34,195 nt of DNA. Origin: CAZTQN01 sp964615765. Lineage in GTDB: Bacteria; Planctomycetota; Phycisphaerae; Phycisphaerales; UBA1924. The notes below the pieces were generated by a model. The model ran no database searches and was not told the DNA's origin. It was given only the letters and a program-made list of their open reading frames with translations. Position 1 is the first letter of the stretch; the number at the start of each line of letters is the position of its first letter. This document shows positions 22,771 through 29,496 of the stretch, piece after piece. The stretch is from contig CAZTQN010000039.1 of NCBI GenBank assembly GCA_964615765.1, positions 1-34,195 on the forward strand, read 5' to 3'. Position numbers and translations under genes: made by a program.

Positions 22771-24267
22771 TCAGACACCCGTACCCTGCAGCGAGAAGGT
22801 GAAGAGGGGGTTGCGCCAATCACTTGAGAAGATTGAGACGAGCGCGGTACGACGGCCGGTGGTGGATGGGTCGAAGGCGATGCGGAAGGTGGTGAAGCCG
22901 CCGCTCGCGACGGAGGACGCCGGGGAGGAGAGGAGGAGGAAATCGCCGGCGGCATCGCCGGTGATGGTGACGCGTGTGGGCTGGGCGAAGGTCAGTTGGC
23001 CTGGGCCGGTGTTGGCGATGGTGAAGGTGCGGGCGAGGGGCGCGGCGTTAGTGGAGCGGCCGCCGAAGGCGGTGCCGACGTTCGCGTTGGGCGCGGCCTG
23101 ATCGTTGATGGTCTGGCCCTGCGGGCCGCGGACGGCGATGGCGCCGGCGGCGACGCCGTTGCCGGCGAGGGTGAAGGTGAAGGGCTGAGCGCCCTGCGCG
23201 GTGGAGCGGAAGGCGATGGTGGCGTCGCGCCGGCCGGACTGTGAGGGGTCGAAGCTGACGGTGAAGTTGCCGGACGCGCCGGGCTGGAGGATGCGCGGGG
23301 GCTGGGTGACGATGCGGAAATCGCCGGCGCCGGGGCCGGTGATCTGGACGCGGCGGCCGCCGGTGCCGCTGAGCGTGATGGCGGACTGGGTGGTGTTGCG
23401 GATGGCGTAGGTGCGTGTGATGGTCTGGCCGTCGACGTTGGTATCGGGGAGGAAGGTGCCGTCGATGGTGGAGGGGGAGGAGTCGGCGTGGGCGATCTGC
23501 ACGCCTTCCCACTGGACGCCGAAGGCGTTGACGCCGGTGAGGCGGGAGGCGGTGGTGAGGCCGAGGTTGAAGCGGACAGTGTTTTCCTCGCCGTCGGAGG
23601 CGGTCATGGCGAAGGCGAAGTCGATGCGGACGGGTCCGACGCCGCGGACGAGCCAGCGGGTTTCTCGGAACGAGCCGGTGGCGGTGGTGCCGTCGGCGCG
23701 GGTCTCAGAGAAGGTGCTCTCGGTGACGACGCGGAGGGCTTCGAAGGACCCGGCGGCGACGGTGATGTTCTCGAGGCCGGGCGAGGTGGTGGTGGTGGTG
23801 AGGTTGCCGGTGGCCTGGTCGCCGTCGGACTCGCGCGAGGAGTAGGCCTTGACGGTGCGGACCTGACCGAAATCGCGGAGCAGGCGGGTGGAGAGGCGCT
23901 GGCCGCCGGCGAAGTTGAGGACGGAGAAGCCGTCTGGCTCGCCGATGCGCTGGCGGAACATGCGGTAGCCGGCGGTGGTGTGGGCGAGGAACTGGGTGAG
24001 CGTGGTCGCCGGGGTGTTTGGTGCGGCGGGGGGCGAGTCGGGCGTGATGCTGAGGATGAAGCGGCGCGTCGGCGTGCCGGAGATGGGGCCGCCGGGACGG
24101 ATGTCGGCGACGGCGGTGGCGGGCTGGCCGTTGAGGGAGCCCTGATATTCGAGGCGGTCGCCTGGGGAGAGCGGCGCGAAGTCTGCGACGGGGAAGGCGG
24201 CGAGGAGGGCGCGCGGTTCGAGGGCGTCCATGGGCTCGAAAGTCGAGCCGAGCGGGCGGCTATGCAT
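22771..24267 (-). CDS. LEPR-XLL secreted protein with choice-of-anchor D repeats
   Basis: 498 residues. The N-terminus carries MDALEPRALLAA, the LEPR-XLL motif found at the start of many large planctomycetal surface proteins and thought to be an export or anchoring signal. Residues ~20-245 are a beta-rich domain of unknown type. Two immunoglobulin-like choice-of-anchor D (ASPM/SPD-2/Hydin-like) repeats follow (about 255-375 and 380-498), with the typical F.IANTG.GQLTF and FRIAFDPSTTGRRTALVSIFS patterns. The protein is probably extracellular or on the surface, in adhesion or binding. ATG start at 24267. It is followed closely by the BON lipoprotein gene. Confidence 0.88.
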   Translation of the reverse strand: MHSRPLGSTFEPMDALEPRALLAAFPVADFAPLSPGDRLEYQGSLNGQPATAVADIRPGGPISGTPTRRFILSITPDSPPAAPNTPATTLTQFLAHTTAGYRMFRQRIGEPDGFSVLNFAGGQRLSTRLLRDFGQVRTVKAYSSRESDGDQATGNLTTTTTSPGLENITVAAGSFEALRVVTESTFSETRADGTTATGSFRETRWLVRGVGPVRIDFAFAMTASDGEENTVRFNLGLTTASRLTGVNAFGVQWEGVQIAHADSSPSTIDGTFLPDTNVDGQTITRTYAIRNTTQSAITLSGTGGRRVQITGPGAGDFRIVTQPPRILQPGASGNFTVSFDPSQSGRRDATIAFRSTAQGAQPFTFTLAGNGVAAGAIAVRGPQGQTINDQAAPNANVGTAFGGRSTNAAPLARTFTIANTGPGQLTFAQPTRVTITGDAAGDFLLLSSPASSVASGGFTTFRIAFDPSTTGRRTALVSIFSSDWRNPLFTFSLQGTGV

Positions 24268-24345
24268 GCGGTGCTCCGGGGCGGTGGTCGTGGTGCGCGG
24301 TGTGGTCGCTCGGCGCGGATGTGCGGCGCGGCGAGCGACGAACAG

Positions 24346-24381
24346 AAAAGCCCGCGAGCAGGTGGTGACCCGCGGCGGGCT
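24346..24381 (-). terminator. Terminator after the PEP-CTERM protein gene
   Basis: Stem AGCCCGC (24349-24355) / GCGGGCT (24375-24381), followed on the minus strand by TTTTCTGTT. It separates the PEP-CTERM gene from the LEPR-XLL gene. Confidence 0.8.
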
Positions 24382-24396
24382 GGTGGTGTGTCGCGA

Positions 24397-25188
24397 TTAC
24401 TTGCGGCGGGAGAAGGGGCGGGCGAGCATGCCGCACCCGATGACCAGCAGGCCCATCGCGCCGGGCGAGGGGATGCCGTTGAAGGTGGAACCGGAGAAGG
24501 AGGATTCGGAGCGGAAGCTCGACGTGGGGAGGCGGGTGGAGGGATCGAGGGCGACGGCGGCGCCGAGCGCGCCGGCGTTGATCGCGGTGAGATCGAAGGC
24601 GAAGTCGTCGGGGCCGGGCGAGGTGCCGGTGCCGCCGGGGCCGACGGCGATGCCGTACTGCAGGGCCTGGGCAGCGCCGCCGAGGGCGTTGATCAGGGCG
24701 GTGGTGGCGGTGTAGGTGACGGTTGCGAAGGAGTCGGCGCCGAGGACGGCCCCGCTGGTGGCCCAGGCGTTCTGAGAGCCGGGGACGGTGAAGATGGCGG
24801 GGTTGGTGGGCCCGACGTCGACGGTGAGGAGGGCGTTGCCCATGGCGTCGAAGAAGCCGAAGTTGCCGGTGACGCGGTAGGTGTGCTGGAAGAGGGTGGG
24901 GGTGATGCTGGTGCTGGTGCCGTTGGTCAGCGTGAGGTTGGCGCGGAACTCGACGGTGAGCGAACGGGTGGCCAGGGGCCCGTTGTCGTCATCGATGAGG
25001 AGCGTGTAGGTGTTGGGGCGGCTGAAGTCCGTGAGTGTGAACGACCCGCCGGCGCCGGCGGTGCCGCCGAACGTGAACGCGTTGCTGTTCACGTCGGACG
25101 CGAAGCTGAAAAAGGTGGCGTACGCGGGGGCGGAGAGGGCGGCGAGCGCGGTGCCAGCGCAAGCGGCGAGCAGACGACGACGGTACAT
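24397..25188 (-). CDS. PEP-CTERM-type secreted protein
   Basis: 263 residues with a signal peptide (cleavage after APAYA, about residue 24), a beta-rich Gly/Thr/Ala domain with no recognisable catalytic motif, and a C-terminal sorting signal: GIPSPGAMGLLVIGCGMLARPFSRRK, where a Pro-Ser-Pro replaces the canonical PEP before a hydrophobic helix and basic tail. Such proteins are processed by exosortase/archaeosortase-type enzymes and belong to the extracellular matrix in Planctomycetes and others. GGAGGT lies 5 nt before the ATG at 25188, a strong ribosome-binding site. Its ligand and role are unknown. It has its own terminator and an inverted repeat upstream at 25372. Confidence 0.9.
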   Translation of the reverse strand: MYRRRLLAACAGTALAALSAPAYATFFSFASDVNSNAFTFGGTAGAGGSFTLTDFSRPNTYTLLIDDDNGPLATRSLTVEFRANLTLTNGTSTSITPTLFQHTYRVTGNFGFFDAMGNALLTVDVGPTNPAIFTVPGSQNAWATSGAVLGADSFATVTYTATTALINALGGAAQALQYGIAVGPGGTGTSPGPDDFAFDLTAINAGALGAAVALDPSTRLPTSSFRSESSFSGSTFNGIPSPGAMGLLVIGCGMLARPFSRRK

Positions 25189-25371
25189 AGGCGAACCTCC
25201 TTAAAGTTCGTCGTCTCTTTCCTCCGGATGTGCGTGGACACAGCGCCATGATCGCTGTGGTGTGTGTGCGCGGTTCGGGCGGCTGGCCCCGCCACAGAGA
25301 GCAAGACCTGCGCACCGGAATGCCGTGACAAGGGCAATGTGAGCCGGCGGGATCAGGCGGGCTTGAAGCGG

Positions 25372-25391
25372 GGGTGAACGGGAACTCACCC
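25372..25391. promoter_or_regulatory. Inverted repeat, possible operator
   Basis: GGGTGAACGGGAACTCACCC has 6-bp arms GGGTGA / TCACCC. It shares GGTGAACGGG with the inverted repeat at 26122-26141. Each lies about 105-185 bp upstream of a minus-strand gene. Confidence 0.4.
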
Positions 25392-25409
25392 GTGTGTGTA
25401 GCGGCGACG

Positions 25410-25461
25410 AAAAAAGGGCCCGGGAAACGCGCTCCGCGAGGGAGGGTCTCCCGAGGCCCTT
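25410..25461 (-). terminator. Terminator of the general-stress-type gene
   Basis: A long hairpin whose base is AAGGGCC / GGCCCTT extended by CCGGGA-type pairing, followed on the minus strand by a run of six or more T. It is 60 bp beyond the stop at 25522. Confidence 0.85.
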
Positions 25462-25521
25462 CGTGGGCGAGAGGGAAGAAGGCGAGGATGGACGCCGCGC
25501 GAAGGTTGCGGCGGTGGGGGA

Positions 25522-26016
25522 TCAGGCGCGGGAGATGTCTTCAGCGCCGTTATCGCGGAAGACGGTGCGGGCGGTGTCGCGCTTGTCGCCTTCGGCCTTG
25601 ACGCCGACGAGGACGCCGCCCTTCTGGATGGCGTTGTCGAAGTACTTGGCTTCGTGCTCGGGGATGCCGAGGCCGATGAGGCCGCCGATGAGCCCGCCGG
25701 TGGCGGCGCCAGCGCCGGCGCCGGCGAGGGCGGCGACGATGGGCCCGGCGGCGACGAGGCCGAGCCCGCCGCTGGCGACGACGCCGACGGCGGTCAGCCC
25801 GACGATGAGTGCGCCGAGGCCGCCGCCGACGCCGGCGCCGATCGCGGTGCCTTCACCAACCTTGGATCCGGACTCGATGCCGAAGGCATCGGAGGTGCTG
25901 GACTGGGAGGTGAGGACGCTGATGTCGGCGTCGGTGAAGCCGGAGCGGCGGAGAGCTTCGATCGCGCGGTTGGCGGCGGTGGCGCTTTTGAACAATCCGG
26001 TGACGAGGCTGGCCAT
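25522..26016 (-). CDS. General-stress-type protein with Gly-rich hydrophobic core
   Basis: 164 residues from ATG 26016. The first ~60 residues have the pattern ASLVTGLFKSATAANRAI then LRRSGFTDADISVLTSQ, typical of general stress proteins that start with a ferredoxin-like fold. A Gly/Ala/Val-rich stretch (about 75-130) resembles glycine-zipper membrane or self-assembly segments. The end (YFDNAIQKGGVLVGVKAE, then RDTARTVFRDNGAEDISRA) completes a second half-fold. GGAG lies about 10 nt before the ATG. The frame is open further upstream through a two-helix membrane segment (see 26017-26391), so a longer fused form is possible. A strong terminator follows. Confidence 0.85.
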   Translation of the reverse strand: MASLVTGLFKSATAANRAIEALRRSGFTDADISVLTSQSSTSDAFGIESGSKVGEGTAIGAGVGGGLGALIVGLTAVGVVASGGLGLVAAGPIVAALAGAGAGAATGGLIGGLIGLGIPEHEAKYFDNAIQKGGVLVGVKAEGDKRDTARTVFRDNGAEDISRA

Positions 26017-26391
26017 CGTGTTCGACTCCGTGTGAGGTGCGTGTGCGTGATTGGCGCCGCGAGATGTGCCGCGGGCACGCGGGGGGATTGCGGCCCCCGG
26101 GGCGGGGTGGGCGCTAAGCGTCGGTGAACGGGGATTCACCGGCGGGCGAGGTGTTTCGGCGGGGTCGTCCCAGAGCAAGCCCAGCGCGCTGCGCGCGACC
26201 AGCGCGAGGAGGAACAGCACGGCGAGCATCAGGGCGAGGACGAACACGACCTCGGCCCAGCCGGGCGGCAGGGCGGCGCTGCTCGTATAGACCAGCGCGC
26301 CGGAGGTGAGCGTGACGATGAGGCAGATGACCAGGACGGCGAGCACGTGGAGCGCCTGAAAGTGCGGGTGAAGCGGCGTTCCCCGCAGCAA
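26017..26391 (-). other. Possible in-frame upstream extension with two membrane helices
   Basis: The stress-protein frame stays open upstream to a TTG at 26391. The extra 125 residues begin with two hydrophobic helices (VLAVLVICLIVTLTSGALVY and the segment VVFVLALMLAVLFLLALVA), then a Pro/Ala/His-rich linker. This hydropathy is not expected of non-coding DNA. Either a membrane-anchored longer protein is made (start TTG 26391 or GTG 26346), or a small membrane protein gene lost its stop. The soluble form has its own ribosome-binding site, so both products may exist. Confidence 0.4.
26122..26141. promoter_or_regulatory. Inverted repeat, possible operator
   Basis: CGGTGAACGGGGATTCACCG has perfect 7-bp arms CGGTGAA / TTCACCG and lies about 105 bp upstream of the ATG at 26016. 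It contains TTCACC on both strands, so it may be an inverted version of the TCAC half-site arrangement. Confidence 0.4.
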
Positions 26392-26402
26392 TGCGCGTTG
26401 GT

Positions 26403-26420
26403 GTGACCGCGTGGTGAGTG
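26403..26420 (-). promoter_or_regulatory. TCAC direct-repeat box upstream of the stress-protein frame
   Basis: Read on the minus strand: CACTCAC-CACG-CGGTCAC, 7-4-7 layout, in the gap between the kinase stop and the next minus-strand frame. It lies only 11 bp before the TTG at 26391, which argues that translation starts further downstream. Confidence 0.45.
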
Positions 26421-26436
26421 CGCGGTAAGCGCGTGC

Positions 26437-27969
26437 TCAATCCGTGCTGTTGCGTACAAGAGCCCCCGGACCGGCGGGTCCGGCGGGGGCGTCAGCGGGG
26501 CTGGGGTCGGCGTTTTGCAGCACAAGCGGGAGGCGGACGCAGAACTCGCTGCCGCCTTCGGGCGGGGTGGAGGCGGTGATGGTGCCGCCGTGCATTTCGG
26601 TGATGCCCATGGCGATGGAGAGGCCCAGGCCGTGTCCGCGGCCGCGGTGCTGTTCGTCGCGGGCCTGAACGAAGCGGTCGAAGATGTGTGGGAGCACGTC
26701 GACGGGGATGCCGGGTCCGCGGTCGCGGACGGTGATGACGAGCCATTCGGCGTCGACGTGGCCTTCGACGGAGACGGTCTCGCCGCGCGGGCTGAAGCGG
26801 ATGGCGTTGCGGAGCAGGTTGTCGAGGACGGTGCGGAGGAGATCGTCGGAGCCGAAGACGGCGGCGTCGGTGTCGGGGTCGTCGGGGACGCGGATGGAGA
26901 GTCGCACGCCGTACTGGGCCGCCATGGAGGCGCAGCCTTCGTACGACTCGACCATGATGTCTCGTGCGTAGCAGAGCTTGGCGCGTGGGGGTTTGGCGCG
27001 GCCGTGGCGGACGCGCGTGAGGAGGAGGAAGCTGTCGACCATGCGCCCGAGCTTCTCGAGCTCGTCGACGCTGCTGGCGACGTACGCGCGAACTTCCTTG
27101 CTGACGCCCTCGAGCTTGAGCGTCTGGGCCTCGGTCATGAGGACGGCGATTGGCGTTTTGAGCTCGTGCGAGACGTTGGACATGAACCGCTCCTGCACGG
27201 CGAAGGCGGCTTCGAGACGGAGGCGCGTGTTCTCAAGGTCCTGCCGGAGGCCGTCGACTTCGTTGCCGCCGGCGCGGGTGCTGGGGAGCGTCTGGCTCAG
27301 GCGGTCGGGCTCGAGCCCGCGGGCGAGCTGGCGGATCGTGCGGATCGGCTGCACGGCCAGGCCGGCGATGGCCCAGGCGGCGCACGCGGTGGCGAGCGCG
27401 CCCATGGGGACGGTCCAGAGGATGACGCGGCCCAGGAGCTGGGTCATGGCCTGCGCGTCGTCGTCGGTGCGGACGAAGACGGCGATGTAGGGATCACCGC
27501 CGGCGGGCTGGATGCGGCAAGCGGCCGAGCGCAGCGGCGTGTCGGGCGGGCCTGCGAAGAGGGTGGTCGCGTCGCGGATGACCCGGCAGCCGGGCGTTTC
27601 AGGCGCGACGGGCCAGCGTGCGGGTGGTATGACGGGGTGATCCTCCTGGCTGGAGGCGATGCGGCGGCCGTCGACGGTGTAGACGTCGAGGAAGATCCAG
27701 CTCGCGAAGAAGTGCTTGGTGTAATGCTCGGCGGCGCGGTGGAGGGTATCGGACGACACGCCGGCGCCGCGCGGGCTGATTTCGTCATACACAAGCGCGG
27801 CGCGCCGGGCGATTCGGGCGTCGTAAAAATCCGAGATGGAGCGGCGCTGGATGAGCTGGAAGACCAGCACGAGCGAGAGCTGCACGACCAGGAAAATGAG
27901 GACCATCCACAACGACAGCTTGAGCCGGAGTGAGATGGACGTGGGTCGCGTTCCTACCTCCCGGTCCAT
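26437..27969 (-). CDS. Membrane sensor histidine kinase
   Basis: 510 residues. A first helix (~18-40) and a second (~180-208) bracket a periplasmic sensor region of about 140 residues; HAMP follows. HisKA has SNVSHELKTPIAV with the phosphorylated His268. The ATP-binding domain shows the N box NLLRNAIRFSP, G1 DRGPGIP, the F box IFDRF and G2 GHGLGLSIA. The architecture is that of classical kinases paired with OmpR-family regulators (CusS/BaeS-like). The gene starts 30 nt after the response-regulator stop, so they form one operon. The sensor domain has no metal-binding His/Met cluster I can recognise, so the stimulus is unknown. The C-terminal ~20 residues are Pro/Ala-rich. Confidence 0.95.
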   Translation of the reverse strand: MDREVGTRPTSISLRLKLSLWMVLIFLVVQLSLVLVFQLIQRRSISDFYDARIARRAALVYDEISPRGAGVSSDTLHRAAEHYTKHFFASWIFLDVYTVDGRRIASSQEDHPVIPPARWPVAPETPGCRVIRDATTLFAGPPDTPLRSAACRIQPAGGDPYIAVFVRTDDDAQAMTQLLGRVILWTVPMGALATACAAWAIAGLAVQPIRTIRQLARGLEPDRLSQTLPSTRAGGNEVDGLRQDLENTRLRLEAAFAVQERFMSNVSHELKTPIAVLMTEAQTLKLEGVSKEVRAYVASSVDELEKLGRMVDSFLLLTRVRHGRAKPPRAKLCYARDIMVESYEGCASMAAQYGVRLSIRVPDDPDTDAAVFGSDDLLRTVLDNLLRNAIRFSPRGETVSVEGHVDAEWLVITVRDRGPGIPVDVLPHIFDRFVQARDEQHRGRGHGLGLSIAMGITEMHGGTITASTPPEGGSEFCVRLPLVLQNADPSPADAPAGPAGPGALVRNSTD

Positions 27970-27999
27970 GGCGTGGGTGCTCGGTCGAGTGGGGGGCGA

Positions 28000-28674
28000 T
28001 CAGTCCATGACGCCGAAGCGGTAACCGGCGTTCTTGATCGTGTGGATGAGCGGGCGCTGGCCGGACTTGTCGATCTTCTTGCGGAGCGCGGAGATGTAGA
28101 CGTCGATGACGTTGCTGGTGGGTTCGAAGTCCAGGTGCCAGACGTGCTCGCCGATCTGGGTTCGCGAGAGCACGCGGTTCTGGTTGCGCATGAGATATTC
28201 GAGGAGCGAGTACTCGCGGCTGGCGAGGTCCCAGTGCTCGGTCCCGCGCTTGGCGCGGCGGGTGTAGAGGTCGAGCTCGAGATCGTCGCAGCGGAGGATC
28301 TTGCCCTCGGTGGCCTGGCCGCGGCGGAGGATGGCGCGGATGCGGGCGAGGAGCTCTTCGAACTTGAAGGGCTTGGCGAGGAAATCGTCGGCGCCGGCGT
28401 CGAGCCCGTTGACCTTGTCCTCGGTCGAGCCGAGGGCGGTGAGCATGATGAGCGGGGTGGCGACTTTTCGGCGGCGGAGGTTGCGGCAGATCTCGACGCC
28501 GTCGCGGTCGGGGAGCATGAGGTCGAGCACGATGATGTCGTACTGCTGGCCGGCGGCGAGATCTTCGCCTTCAAAGCCGGAGTTCGAAACGTCGGTCGCG
28601 AACCCGGCTTCTTCCAGGCCCGTCTGGATGCCGCGCGCCATCTTGGGATTATCTTCGATCACCAGTGCTCGCAT
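28000..28674 (-). CDS. OmpR/PhoB-family response regulator
   Basis: 224 residues. The receiver domain has the acidic pair Glu7-Asp8, phospho-acceptor Asp51 in VLDLMLP, LTALGS with the switch threonine, and KPFKFEELLAR with the conserved lysine. The winged-helix DNA-binding domain (~130-224) has LASREYSLLEYLMRNQNRVLS, the recognition helix around TSNVIDVYISALRKKI and the wing TIKNAGYRFG. Family members bind as tandem dimers to two direct half-sites with an 11-bp period. Exactly such a box lies in its upstream region (28780-28797) and before many genes here. It precedes its kinase by 30 nt. Confidence 0.96.
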   Translation of the reverse strand: MRALVIEDNPKMARGIQTGLEEAGFATDVSNSGFEGEDLAAGQQYDIIVLDLMLPDRDGVEICRNLRRRKVATPLIMLTALGSTEDKVNGLDAGADDFLAKPFKFEELLARIRAILRRGQATEGKILRCDDLELDLYTRRAKRGTEHWDLASREYSLLEYLMRNQNRVLSRTQIGEHVWHLDFEPTSNVIDVYISALRKKIDKSGQRPLIHTIKNAGYRFGVMD

Positions 28675-28779
28675 TGGTCCGTCCGCGTAAGAGGTGAGTG
28701 GGTGGGCGCACGCCTGATCGAAGTATACCCGAAGGGGTTCGGCGGCGCGTGAGTTTCGCCGGTGTTTTACGTGATGAAG

Positions 28780-28797
28780 TCTTCACGCGATCGTCAC
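28780..28797 (+). promoter_or_regulatory. TCAC direct-repeat box between the response regulator and a divergent small gene
   Basis: TCTTCAC-GCGA-TCGTCAC, 7-4-7 layout with two full TCAC half-sites. It points toward the small plus-strand gene at 28848 (50 bp) and lies 105 bp upstream of the response-regulator start, so it could serve both. An 11-bp palindrome TGAAGTCTTCA overlaps its left edge. Confidence 0.6.
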
Positions 28798-28847
28798 GCT
28801 CTGGGGCCGGCGAGCGAGCACTGGGCGGCGAGTCGTGTCGTTGATCC

Positions 28848-29135
28848 GTGCAGGTTCTTTCGCGAGACGCCGCCGTGCCACACCCGGACTCATGGTCATC
28901 GTCGGATGTTCGTCCGGATCGTCTTCTTGCGGCGGCGGACGCGATCCTCGCGTCGGCGATCGGCGAGGACGCGGGGCGCGTCGCGTGGGCTGGGGCGGAC
29001 GGCGTGTCTCGCGAGGGGTTCACGAGCCACGAGCTTGTTGAAGCGATGTTGTTCTTATGGCGGCTGGACCTGGTGGATCTGGACCTGTCGGGCGTGGAGG
29101 GCGGGCGCGACGATGGGCCGGGTGGGACGCGGTGA
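28848..29135 (+). CDS. Small hypothetical protein (95 aa)
   Basis: A 95-residue open frame from a GTG at 28848. The central part (DRLLAAADAILASAIGEDAG, then GFTSHELVEAMLFLWRLDLVDLDL) is amphipathic, acidic and protein-like, with helical periodicity, whereas the ends are low complexity. No signal peptide or family is recognised. A TCAC box lies 50 bp upstream in the orientation shared by the other boxed genes, which supports it being a real gene. No strong Shine-Dalgarno is present. It diverges from the response-regulator operon. Confidence 0.55.
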   Translation: MQVLSRDAAVPHPDSWSSSDVRPDRLLAAADAILASAIGEDAGRVAWAGADGVSREGFTSHELVEAMLFLWRLDLVDLDLSGVEGGRDDGPGGTR

Positions 29136-29496
29136 AGCGCGAAGTGGGTCGGCCGGCGCATGGTGTACGGGTTTGTGCGGCGTGCGCGTGTGCGCACGTC
29201 GCGGGCGCGCCGGGGCGCGGCCCGATCGCCGGCGGGGGCGATCGTCCGAACGGTGACCATGACGAGGGGTTCACTGAACGCTCACATCGTGCTCAAAGGC
29301 GTAGGTCAGGTTGAGGAGTGAACGTCGCGGCGTACACCGCGGGCCGAGCGGAGCCATGGTCCGCCGGGGTCGCCGAGAGCTACGGGGCGACGGCGGCACA
29401 CGAGAGCGTGCCCGGGCGAGCGGAGCGGATCCGCACGCGGGCGGCGGTCTTCGTGGAACTCGAAACACACACCCACTGGCAGTAAAGGAGTGACCA
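29136..29496. other. Intergenic region upstream of the PRC-barrel gene
   Basis: 361 bp with no supported gene; a 60-codon frame at 29311-29493 is Arg/Gly-rich and unconvincing. It holds a TCAC box at 29268-29285 and presumably a long 5' leader, since the box is 211 bp from the start codon. Confidence 0.6.
29268..29285 (+). promoter_or_regulatory. TCAC direct-repeat box for the PRC-barrel gene
   Basis: GGTTCAC-TGAA-CGCTCAC, 7-4-7 layout; the GGTTCACTGA part is identical to the box at 32249. Confidence 0.6.

Larger units (their letters stand above)
25189..25521. other. Intergenic region, no gene
   Basis: A 333-bp stretch between two minus-strand genes. It holds the terminator of the upstream stress gene (25410-25461), the inverted repeat at 25372-25391 and presumably the promoter of the PEP-CTERM gene. 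Short open frames here show no protein-like content. Confidence 0.6.

Noticed and set aside
23488..25251. A 587-codon plus-strand open frame
   Set aside because: It is antisense to the LEPR-XLL and PEP-CTERM genes and is Gly/Glu/Ala-rich without domains.
25372..25391. Inverted repeat counted as another TCAC direct-repeat box
   Set aside because: It has no second TCAC at 11 bp in the same orientation, so it was kept as a separate inverted element.
26515..27933. A 472-codon plus-strand open frame
   Set aside because: It is the complementary shadow of the histidine kinase, whose catalytic boxes are intact on the minus strand.
29311..29493. 60-codon frame upstream of the PRC-barrel gene
   Set aside because: Arg/Gly-rich composition without structure; more likely part of the leader.
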